Of a stretch of 64,000 nt of DNA, positions 53,867-62,410 are shown in pieces (the first letter of the stretch is position 1; each line of letters starts with the position of its first letter). The stretch spans positions 29,244,465-29,308,464 of the forward strand of contig OU862924.1 in NCBI GenBank assembly GCA_917880885.1, read 5' to 3'. A program made the position numbers and the translations under genes. This DNA is from Limnephilus marmoratus (lineage: Eukaryota; Arthropoda; Insecta; Trichoptera; Limnephilidae). The notes under the pieces were generated by a model, which saw nothing but the letters and a program-made list of their open reading frames with translations, did no database searches and was not told where the DNA came from.

Positions 53867-53977
53867 GGTTACATAACAACTCAGAATCATGCAATTTCAA
53901 CACCTTGAAATGACTTGATTTTGATGACTTTTCGAAGGAGATGTTGAAGACGCATGATTCTGAGTTGTCCGGTCACC
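53867..53977. mobile_element. Family P MITE, short form
   Basis: The ends are GGTTACATAACAACTCAGAA, then TCATGC, and the inverse GCATGATTCTGAGTTGTCCG, then GTCACC. The body is about 60 bp. Confidence 0.7.
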
Positions 53978-53999
53978 ATCAAAACAGCCTTAAAATTTA

Positions 54000-54075
54000 A
54001 ATTTTTTTATTTTTTTATTTTTTTATTTTATTTTTTTTTTATTTTTTTTTATTTTTTATTTTTTTTTTTTTTTTA
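54000..54075 (+). repeat. T-rich low-complexity tract
   Basis: Runs of 6-14 T broken by single A (TTTTTTTATTTTTTTATTTT). It abuts the left end of the Penelope-like element and may be its A-rich edge. Confidence 0.7.
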
Positions 54076-54160
54076 ATGTAGCTATTACTTTGTGGTTATC
54101 CATTATAGAAAAATGAAATAATTTAACTTTGTATAAACCACTTATTTGATGCGCAAATCC

Positions 54161-54192
54161 GACCGGTTTCGGAACAAACGTTCCTTCGTCAG
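54161..54192 (-). ncRNA. Hammerhead-ribozyme-like core
   Basis: Minus strand: CTGACGA, AGGAAC GTTT GTTCC stem-loop, GAAA, CCGG, TC. Identical core to the copy at 55120. Confidence 0.6.
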
Positions 54193-54599
54193 GGAAAGCT
54201 TATACTAATTTGACAGTTTCGAACAATGTTTTATTATGGTAGGGGTGGAGCTGTTGCTAGATAATAATGTAGATTGGGTAGGTAGGTATTAGTGTAGAGT
54301 GGGTGGGTAGGGGAACAAATCCATGATTGGGCTATATGACAATATTTTTTGTTTGTTAATAATAGATTCATTATTTTTAAGGGATTTTTTAATTTCCAAG
54401 GCTTCTAAGTTATCTAAACGTTTTCCTTTATTATTAATATGAAGAATATTTATCCCTGTATTTTTTTCAAAACTATGGTTATTTTCAATGAAAAATTATT
54501 ATTATTAAGACATCTTAAATGTTCTTTGATTCTGATTTCAAAATTACGAGTGGTTTTTCCAATATAAAATTCAGTTCAATGTTGCAAAAATCTTCCTTC

Positions 54600-55023
54600 T
54601 AATATTAAACCAGCGTTTTATACAAGAAATAATATCGGTAATTTTTTGAGAAATACTAAAGATAAAGACCATAAATTGACTAATTCCGGAATATATAAAC
54701 TCAAATGCAATGATTGTCCCTCATTTTATATTGGAAAAACCACTCGTAATTTTGAAATCAGAATCAAAGAACATTTAAGATGTCTTAATAATAATAATTT
54801 TTCTGAGTTTGCTAACCATATCATTGAAAATAACCATAGTTTTGAAAAAAATACAGGGATAAATATTCTTCATATTAATAATAAAGGAAAACGTTTAGAT
54901 AACTTAGAAGCCTTGGAAATTAAAAAATCCCTTAAAAATAATGAATCTATTATTAACAAACAAAAAATATTGTCATATAGCCCAATCATGGATTTGTTCC
55001 CCTACCCACCCACTCTACACTAA
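54600..55023 (+). pseudogene. Penelope-like GIY-YIG endonuclease fragment
   Basis: The open frame extends upstream of the ATG at 54646: NIKPAFYTRNNIGNFLRNTK, then DKDHKLTNSGIYKLKCNDC and SFYIGKTTRNFEIRIKEHLR. GIY and YIG are both present, spaced 14 residues apart with the CxxC pair between them, followed by the conserved arginine in RIKEH. The end is SYSPIMDLFPYPPTLH and a stop. GIY-YIG (Uri) endonucleases form the C-terminus of Penelope-like proteins. There is no RT domain upstream, so this is a 5'-truncated copy, though the domain itself is unbroken. The antisense frame has no meaning. Confidence 0.85.
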
Positions 55024-55119
55024 TACCTACCTACCCAATCTACATTATTATCTAGCAACAGCTCCACCCCTACCATAATAAAACATTGTTCGAAACTGTC
55101 AAATTAGTATAAGCTTTCC

Positions 55120-55151
55120 CTGACGAAGGAACGTTTGTTCCGAAACCGGTC
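55120..55151 (+). ncRNA. Hammerhead-ribozyme-like core
   Basis: CTGACGA at 55120-55126, a perfect 5-bp stem II (GGAAC GTTT GTTCC) after one extra A, GAAA at 55142-55145, CC/GG stem III and UC ending at 55151. Stem I pairs only partly (CCT with GGA next to the core). The type I layout with minimal stem III is known from Penelope-like elements and would favour a dimeric form. Confidence 0.65.
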
Positions 55152-55234
55152 GGATTTGCGCATCAAATAAGTGGTTTATACAAAGTTAAATTATTTCATT
55201 TTTTTTAAATTTAAACCTTATCGTCATAATAATA

Positions 55235-55310
55235 ATAATAATAATAATTGGCTAATTTATATAGCGCCATTTTCGCGGAAAATCACCTCAAGGGCGCTGT
55301 ACAAATAAAT
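55235..55310 (+). mobile_element. Element K terminus, solitary
   Basis: (AAT)n, then ATTTATATAGCGCCATTTTC, GCGGAAAATCACCTCAAGGG and CGCTGTAC, as at 29717 and (inverted) 30888. It follows the Penelope-like end by about 30 bp. Confidence 0.7.
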
Positions 55311-55510
55311 ATATAAAAGAATTAATATTACTTATAACTAAGATTTACAATTACAACTAGTGACTTACATCTAAGACTTACAGCTACTTATATTACTGGG
55401 TTACAACTAAGATTTACAATTATAACTAGTGACTTAGCTCTAAGACTTATAGCTAGTGACTTATGACTAAGACATATAGATTCTAACCTAAAACTGGTGA
55501 CTTATTAACA
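55311..55510 (+). repeat. Tandem repeat of about 70 bp with short subunits
   Basis: AACTAAGATTTACAATTA(C/T)A, ACTAGTGACTTA and CTAAGACTTA(C/T)AGCTA recur twice from 55336 and again partly to 55510. It may be the interior of the element K copy. Confidence 0.65.
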
Positions 55511-56576
55511 CACATATTTACAATTAAGATTAGTGCCAGAAGAAGTAGGAAGTTTTTACATAATGTTACAATTCGAGAATACGGGTGCAAAAAGTATAAT
55601 GAAGGTTAACTGGATATACGGGAAGGTATAGATATTTTTAATAAATTAATAAATTTAATAGTCCATCTTTACTGCATTAAGGTGATTCATCGCTCAACAG
55701 TAAACAGATTGAGGTATCACAATTAACAGATTACATTAAACAGATTGAGTTAACTATAAACAAAGAGAAAAGAGAAAAAAAAAACTATTAAAAATTGCAA
55801 AGTTTAAATAGAATGATGAATTTATGGAAAGTCATATATGGTCATCTACATAAGGAGTGTTATTGTTAGCGGCCCGATTTTATACACGAAATGATGCATC
55901 GCATTCCATATTATTATTGTTCGCCTAAAAACAAAATTGTAATTTTATTCTTAGAGGTAGGTAATTACTATTTTCAATGGTTTCCATATTTTGTGAATAC
56001 TGACTTCTTGTTTAGAACACGAAGGGCCATAGTAGATATCTCCTTGCAAGATTGAAATACTAATTAGTAGATTAGAAGTAAGACAAAGGTAATCGGAATC
56101 AAGATAACAATCTCAAAACTTAAGTGGTGTTATTCTGGACACGAAACACGGCTAACAGGAGACCTTTGGAATAATGCCAACGTTGCTCGGCGTGTATAAT
56201 CGGTATTCAGAAAGAGAAGAAGAGATCGCTCACAGATGAGCTGAGATGTTGACGAAATCAGAACTATTACCTTCGGATGGTTGAGAACCGTAAAGAATCG
56301 ACAAATTTTGACACATTTGGGAAAGCAATGTCCAAAGCTGGACGTCAAAAGGTTTGTGAAATGTTAAAAATTTGATAGTGATTTCTGTTTTCTTTTCCGA
56401 ATAATTTTCTTTAACCCATATGCCCCAAACCCCGAGACTCGTGTTTAAAATAGGTCGAACTATTAACAAAATGCTGTCAGACCAGTAACATCTTTGGAAA
56501 AATGAGTTCAAAGAAGAAAAAAAAAGGTAACACACCACGAAAATTTTAGATAATTAATAATTCCTCATTAATTCAA
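55511..56576. other. No supported gene
   Basis: Minus frames at 56130-56348 and 56230-56538 overlap in different frames and have no domain. Otherwise AT-rich. Confidence 0.3.
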
Positions 56577-57060
56577 TTTGGGAGGCGGGTATGGGTACCG
56601 CCGCCTCGGGAACCATTATTTGATAACAAACACCTCTGCCATAGTCACCCCAAGTGGTTCGCTACGTTTGGTGACTTAGCAGTGATGCCCGGGTTCACGG
56701 GGTGAGGTTTGTCCAGGTCTTGGCGGCGGATGCGTCTGCCGACGTGCTGCGTGGCGGGCCAGATCAAGAAAGACCGGTTGAGGGAGGCCTTTTGATCTTT
56801 CCAGCCAGACTTTCTCGACCCATCGCCTTGCACTAAAGTTAGAGGGATGGATTCGTAAGTCCGTCACTCCTGGACACACTGACCCCCAGATTCCTAACCA
56901 CCCCTCATACCTATTTCCTTCCCAACTTTTACTACTACAACTTCCTACCTTTCCCTTCCATAAAAATACCCTCCGTACAGCATCCCCTAAGATGACATAA
57001 ACCCTGAGGGAAATTATTTTCCCCAGGGTCTCCTGAGTGGAGCTAACGTAAAAAAGAAAA
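56577..57060 (+). mobile_element. Family B element, most complete copy
   Basis: It starts CAATTTGGGAGGCGGGTATG, runs through GGTCTTGGCGGCGGATGCGT and TGGACACACTGACCCCCAGA, and finishes with a CCCTGAGGGAAATTATTTTC/CCCAGGG hairpin, GAGTGGAGCTAACGTAAAAA. About 480 bp. The GC-rich middle leaves two minus frames (62 and 67 codons) open; the same frame is open in the 14757 copy. No RNA polymerase III boxes are convincing, and the family is unknown to me. Confidence 0.75.
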
Positions 57061-57897
57061 AAAATACCTGACAGTTTTTAAAATTGTCGACCAAAATTTA
57101 GTCCACGAGTGAAAACCTTTATAATGTCTGAATGGGTAAATTGGCATATTATAGTCTGTCAAAAAAGAAGTAGAAAATATAAAAACTGGAACTACTAAAT
57201 TTGTAGACTGGCAACACCAATTTAACTGTCAAATATTTTTTTGAAGTGCAATGACACTGAATGTATAGAACACAGTAAACCACATTTTAAAAAACATTTT
57301 TTCTTCATGACATAAAGGTGATTTATAAAGCGATTTGCTTTAACATAAGTTTGAATTTTACAATAGATAGAAAGGAAGAATCACTAATGGTGAGTTTAGT
57401 TACACTACTTTTAGATCTGAATGAGTTAAATATATTCAGATCTAAAATTGGAGACATGATCTAAAGCCCACGCAACGCTAGGTACTTTATCTAATATTAA
57501 ATAAATGTGAGTAATTTCTAAACTGTGCGTTATATTTTATTACATTATAGTTATTCTTCATTATGTTAACACAAAATTGCAAAGGTATAATAATAATATA
57601 CCTATATGCAATTCTAATTTAGAGATCGGCGGGTATCTATACTGCAATGAAAAAATATTTTTTCCACTATTATGCCTATTAATTTTTTATAAAAATGTAG
57701 GTTACACAGCTTTACTTTAACACCATGAGTCATGTGTTTAGTATTGCCATTTGATCAACAGTGGCGCCCTCATATATTTTCTACTCTTATTTGACAAACT
57801 GTAAACGCACACGCAACGTAACAAATGGTAAATTCAATAGCTGAAGACAATAGTAGCAACTCTCAATCGAAAATTTGAAGCAGAAAAAGATACGGTC
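57061..57897. other. AT-rich DNA, nothing recognised
   Basis: ATCTGAATGAGTTAAATATA near 57415 is followed by its partial inverse (TTCAGATCTAAAA). No gene. Confidence 0.3.
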
Positions 57898-57985
57898 GCA
57901 TCTAGGAATTGAACACAGAACCTTAGCCTTGCCGGATCGATGCTCTGTCACTGATCTAATGAGACATTCTTAGATGCGATTCAGT
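57898..57985 (-). tRNA. tRNA-like sequence (decayed)
   Basis: Minus strand: TCGCAT ... ATGCGA acceptor pairing, TTAGATCAGTGACAGAGC as A box, GTGTTCAATTCC as B box. An insertion of about 12 nt follows the acceptor, so it cannot be a working tRNA. Confidence 0.4.
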
Positions 57986-58497
57986 TCGAGTCATTGAAGT
58001 TTTCCTCATTAAGTAAAAATAAATAAATAAATAAATTCGTTGAAAATTTTAATACTACCGGCAGATCTACTTGAGGTGTGTACTTTACTTCAAAGTTACA
58101 CAATAAATCCGAAAGATTTACTCATCCACTTGTTGCCCAACAATGTGACGTATAAAAACTACATTGAGGCAGTACAATACAGCTTCTTGACTTCATTTTA
58201 TAACTTTGTAGAGAAGTGCCTTTAAATTGGCTCCGGAGCCAGAGTCGCGTGAAGTCCACAGCAAACATCGTAAAAGCTTTCAAGTGCAGTTTTCTCGTTG
58301 TCAATAGAGAAGTTTTCCAAGAAAGAAAAATGCAATATACGAATGAACTTAGTAATACTATTTCATAGGTATAACTACTATAAAACGACCGGTCGTTTTG
58401 ATTGCTTGTTCAGTTTGCTCTTATTTTGTATTATTCAATCATTTACCAATATCGTACTTAAACACATTTGTTTGATACTATAACGCTGTCCGAAATA
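57986..58497. other. No supported gene
   Basis: Frames of 60 or so codons on both strands (58040-58483) lack motifs. Confidence 0.3.
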
Positions 58498-59322
58498 TTG
58501 GCTAAAACATGAGAAAGCGCAACACGGCATAATAACAATAGTACAATGGAATATGCCTCGCCAATCTGGAACCCCCAGTACAAAGTATACATAGATAGCG
58601 CAGAACATATTCAAAATAAAGTTATAAAATATCTTACCTTCAAATTCAATAATAACTTTGAATGCACATTTCAAACTTTGCAACAAAGGCGAGCCATAGC
58701 TGATTTGACATTTATACTCAAAATTTTAAATAATAACATTGACTGTACCGAACTTTTTTCCCTAGTTAATTTCAACATACATTTAAGACGTCCACTTCAT
58801 ACAGAACTATTCCACACGTTTAAATATAAGACAAATGCCGCAAGTAATTCAATAATATTGGTCTAATTTCTAACATCGACATTTTCTCCAATTCACTGAC
58901 TAAATTTAAAAAAAGCATCATGTCATTAATATAATTTGTTCAATGCACATACATACATACACACATACTCACACACACACACACACACACACATCTTCCC
59001 ACTACGCACTTCACCCGGTAATTACTTAATATACATGTCGCAGGTAAATCGTAAAATCAGGCCAATCATGATGCGCCTGAGGCTCTTCACAATCTGCCTC
59101 CAGGCACTCCTCGATCTGCCGCCAGGCACTTCACGAAGTGGCTAGGCACATCATGGTCTGCCTGATTTTCCCATCGGCCGCCGACATACATACCATAAAT
59201 AAGACACTGCAAAGAAACACATCATAGGTACCCACCATGAGTTATACTTAATAATTGTAAATTATTTTTACCACTGTAACTAATGTACTGTTTGTTTCTG
59301 TTTATAAATAAATAAATGATTT
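58498..59322 (+). pseudogene. LINE C-terminal fragment with 3' tail
   Basis: Plus frame 58546-58866: MEYASPIWNPQYKVYIDSAE, then HIQNKVIKYLTF and RRAIADLTFILKILNNNIDC. This is the post-RT signature (LEYASPVWNP... YI..IE.IQ) of jockey/CR1-type LINEs. A frameshift near 58855 separates the last block (NIDIFSNSLTKFKKSIMSLI and stop at 58941). The 3' region has an (ATAC/AC)n tract and inverted AATCAGGC / GCCTGATT segments and ends with (AAAT)n near 59310. 5' truncated. Confidence 0.85.
58955..58993 (+). repeat. (ATAC)n/(AC)n microsatellite
   Basis: ACATACATACATACACACAT then about ten AC units, in the LINE 3' region. Confidence 0.85.
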
Positions 59323-59376
59323 ATATTCAAATCCTCGCTAAAAACTAGTTTTTACAGCATTCGTGGGCAAATTGAT

Positions 59377-59470
59377 TTCCAGAGTGATAAATACTCCCAG
59401 TATCGCCCGGATGAAACACCCATGATAGCAAAATCCGTTATTAGTGACCAGATTTGACTACACTTCCCAA
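59377..59470 (+). mobile_element. Family A 5' fragment
   Basis: TTCCAGAGTGATAAATACTC, CCAGTATCGCCCGGATG and TTAGTGACCAGATTTGACTA; the remainder is missing. Confidence 0.5.
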
Positions 59471-59474
59471 ACTT

Positions 59475-59785
59475 CCCAAATTATTATTGAAGTGAAACTC
59501 TAGTGACTTGAAACTCGGGTGAAACGGAAATGCGTCACAACGCAGTTCTACACAAATCCTCGGTTGTAATATAATGCGGTAAACTCGCACCTCGGCGCGT
59601 GCTTTCCATAGAGTAATAGGCAAGGTGCCTAACAAGGGGTTCGAATCCTATGAAATCCAAAAAAAACATTTTTATTTTGTGAAATCCATATCCAATCTAC
59701 AAACACCTTTAAAAAACAAGCAAAAGAAAAGAAAGCGACTCTAGTTTCACTTCTACCGCGAGTGAATTACATAGTCTTTTGTATT
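59475..59785 (+). mobile_element. Family I copy with an inserted SINE
   Basis: The start GAAGTGAAACTCTAGTGACT and the end GTTTCACTTCTACCGCGAGT are family I ends. Between them (about 59590-59735) is the first-family SINE with AATAGGCAAGGTGCCTAACA and GGGGTTCGAATCC boxes. Confidence 0.55.
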
Positions 59786-59980
59786 ATTTTTTTTAAAGAA
59801 AGATAAACATTCCAGGGTTACGAGTAACCTGACAATATGTGAAAATCTACTGCTTCCGCCGCAGTACCCGAAAAATGTTTTTCGTGTCGTGAAGGAGGAC
59901 TTAGCCAGCCGAGGAATCGAACACGCGAAGCCTGGGGGACCCAACGTGATGCCAATTCATCCACTGACTGGTCGAAAGGA
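59785..59980 (-). mobile_element. tRNA-derived SINE (second family)
   Basis: Minus strand: tRNA-like head 59980-59905 (GTCAGTGGATGAATTGGCAT; GTGTTCGATTCC B box), body CATTTTTCGGGTACTGCGGC and GGTTACTCGTAACCCTGGAA, then TTTAAAAAAAATA. The body recurs at 41720-41865. Confidence 0.6.
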
Positions 59981-60183
59981 TCGGTCAAAATAGGGCAGAC
60001 CCATAAAAAAAATATATATTTATAGATTACAGGTTTTGTGAAACTAAAAGTATTTATATATATATATATATAAATATTGTCTCTGACCTTTCAAAAGACG
60101 ATCAAAAATTTACTTTTCGAACGAACACCGTCAGTAAACTCGAAAAATTATGGCTACTCTGTCATTTTAACAAAAGACATGTA

Positions 60184-61101
60184 CAGGGTGGTGCAAAATT
60201 AATCATCCAATTTTGTTTTTGAATAACTTTTTTACTAAATTAAAAAAAATGATTTTGAGTAATAGAAATCTTTATTTGTACTTTTAAATTTTTTTCTGTT
60301 AAGTGAAAAAGATGATATCCGTCAAGTGGCTGCCGCCAGTGTTGATACACATTTGTGCCCGTTTTATCGCATTTTCCATGACTTTCTCGCAAGATTTCCG
60401 GTGATAACTGTTTGCATTCCTGTCGAATATTCTCTTTAAGGGCTGCGATTATCTGAGGCTTGTTGGCATCTTCGCGACTTCCAATAGCCTCAAAGAAAGA
60501 AGTCTGGGATGGTTAAATCGGGCGATTTTGCTGGCCATACCAAATTGCCAAAGCGAGAGATTACGCGACCAGAAAATGCTTCCTTCACAATATCCATTGT
60601 GGCTCGTGCTGTGTGCGTGGTTGCACCACATGTTCACCAAGCCCCGCTTATCCAATTTCGGAAGTAAGAAGTCGTTTGTCATGGCCCTGTAGCGTTCGCC
60701 AGTAACAGTGACCGTAATGCCAATGGCGTCCTCAAAAAATCACTCACTCCTCCGGCGTTAACGCCGCACCACACAGTGGCTTTGAGTGGATGTAATGAGT
60801 TTTCGTGCATCGCACGCGGATTTTCAGTGCCCCAGAAATGAATATTTTACTTATTGGCGTAACTGTTTAAGTGGAAATGCGCCTCGTCGCTCATAATGAC
60901 TTTCGACACAAAATCGCTAAAAGCGTTAAAGCTTAAATCGGCACAATTATTCCACGCTCTTGCGGAGTATAGCGCTCCATTGCTTGTCTGTTTATATTCT
61001 GCAGCTGTCTAGTTCATAAATGTCAAATATGATTGACGTACGACGGTATTTGCAAAAATTATAACATTTTTCGATAGGTTGATTAATTTTGCGCCACCTT
61101 G
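60184..61101 (-). mobile_element. Mariner-family element, 918 bp, internally deleted
   Basis: The inverted ends are CAGGGTGGTGCAAAATTAAT and the inverse of ATTAATTTTGCGCCACCTTG, with TA on both sides (60182-60183, 61102-61103). The transposase remnant occupies most of the interior on the minus strand. The N-terminal DNA-binding half is missing. Confidence 0.9.
60305..60945 (-). pseudogene. Mariner transposase, C-terminal half, broken
   Basis: The minus strand begins IMSDEAHFHLNSYANK (the D of DEAHF is the first catalytic residue expected in the D,D34D triad), then a stop and FWGTENPRAMHEN, then PLKATVWCGVNAGG. After a frameshift come MTNDFLLPKLDKRGLVNMWC and pieces of the ATMDIVKEAFSGRVISRFGN region. 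It ends with IIAALKENIRQECKQLSPEI and VMENAIKRAQMCINTGGSHL, then TDIIFFT. Several frameshifts and at least one stop make it inactive. Confidence 0.85.
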
Positions 61102-61103
61102 TA

Positions 61104-61836
61104 TCGCCGCCAACTCTGATTTAAAAATCGCAGAAAAATAACATCGATTCCTACTATGTATATATCTTATGAAGCGTTCCCATAGTCAATTCCAATTATG
61201 AAAATCACTGCAAATCCCAGTTCTAGAGTTCATTGAACCCGAGATCCACGTAGGCACAGAAGCACACCACTTAAATTATTATTTTTAATTCGGAACCCCG
61301 TAAAATTTATCTGCGTACTTCATTTTTCATTATTAAGCTCATCATTATCCCGTCATCCACCATCACCACCTGTTATAACCACCCTCCACCAGCCGTCATG
61401 ACGGTGACCGTCACTCTCTGTCATTTCCCTGCGGATACTCGTGTTTGTCACTTCAGAAAGAATTTTCCTATTCATTCACAAAAAATACCTGCCAAAACTC
61501 AGTACAAGCAGTCGGTTTATCCTCAATAATAATTACGGGGACAAATTTTTAACATTTATGTGATTACTTCACGTAAAAAATTGGTGCCGATGATTTGTGA
61601 ATATTTGTAAAGTCCAAATAATACCGGCCCAGTCAGTATTGCCAAGTGCATGTTTTTTTGGGTGATTTATAGTACTCGTATTTACAACGTATTTACATAT
61701 GACGATATTTTGTAAAAGACGTGGTTTTTTTTACCGGTCTCCTAAAATATGTACTTTTGAGTGAGGCACAGTGTTACCATGTGCATGGTTTTTCCCATGT
61801 TCGCATGGTTTTTGGGTCATTTATAGTACCTATTAC
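61104..61836. other. No gene; short repeated phrases
   Basis: TGTGCATGGTTTTTCCCATG-type phrases and GGGT(G/C)ATTTATAGTAC are repeated at 61653-61690 and 61775-61830. TTTTACCGGTCTCCTAAAAT resembles 40548-40575. Confidence 0.4.
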
Positions 61837-62235
61837 GGTTCCATGACAGTTGATCCGGCGACAATTGATCCCCCGGCAGTTGGCCCGCCGACAGTTGATT
61901 CCTCCGAAAGTTGATCCCCCTGACAGTTGATCCGGCGGACAGTTGATCGCTCCGACCGTTGATCCCTCTGACAGTTAATCCCCTAAAAGATTACTTCTTC
62001 GGGTAAGTACGCAAAGAGGAAATACAGTCTTTTAAACAAAGTCCATAATATACTTATATCTGAAGGCATCTTGAGTGAAAAACCGGTCTAAAAATATTTT
62101 TACTAACAATAATTTAGACTCTCCGAAGCAGCATGCGGTAATAACAAAATACGACTTACCTATACGTGCAGTCGGCTTAACGAAAAACCGCCAATGATTC
62201 CTTCTTGCATATAATTTTACTTTTTTTATCTGAAT
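61837..62235 (-). mobile_element. Family F element, one arm plus core
   Basis: The arm 61837-61985 is tandem TTGATCC(C/G)(C/T)C(G/T)GACAG units starting GGTTCCATGACAGTTGATCC. The core 61990-62170 is the reverse complement of 12490-12680 (AGGCATCTTGAGTG, CTCCGAAGCAGCATGC). The second arm is missing; a family A copy adjoins. Confidence 0.7.
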
Positions 62236-62410
62236 AAAGCACAAGAGTCCCTACTGCTCCCAACCGTCTGGAGCCAGTGAGACTATGGCATACCCAATTT
62301 TGGTATGTTGTGAGGCTGAAGGTAGTGGGGAAGGGAAGGAGATGAGGAAAATGTACCTGGCTATTCAGATCTAGTCACCAAACACGGCTAAAGCCATCTC
62401 AAGTAATAAA
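62236..62410 (-). mobile_element. Family A element, 3' part
   Basis: Plus text AAAGCACAAGAGTCCCTACT, then GGAGCCAGTGAGACTATGGC and GGTATGTTGTGAGGCTGAAG, to CACGGCTAAAGCCATCTC. The 5' end is missing. Confidence 0.6.

Larger units (their letters stand above)
54077..55205 (+). mobile_element. Penelope-like element, inverted partial copies
   Basis: 54077-54585 is an inverse copy of 54710-55205; the two meet tail-outward around about 120 bp of unique coding DNA. Each arm carries the last part of the endonuclease, a short leader (CATGGATTTGTTCCCCTACC, ACCATAATAAAACATTGTTC) and a hammerhead-like core with GAAACCGGTCGGATTTG. The copy is 5' truncated, lacking RT. Inverted terminal segments with partial copies are typical of Penelope elements. 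Confidence 0.85.
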
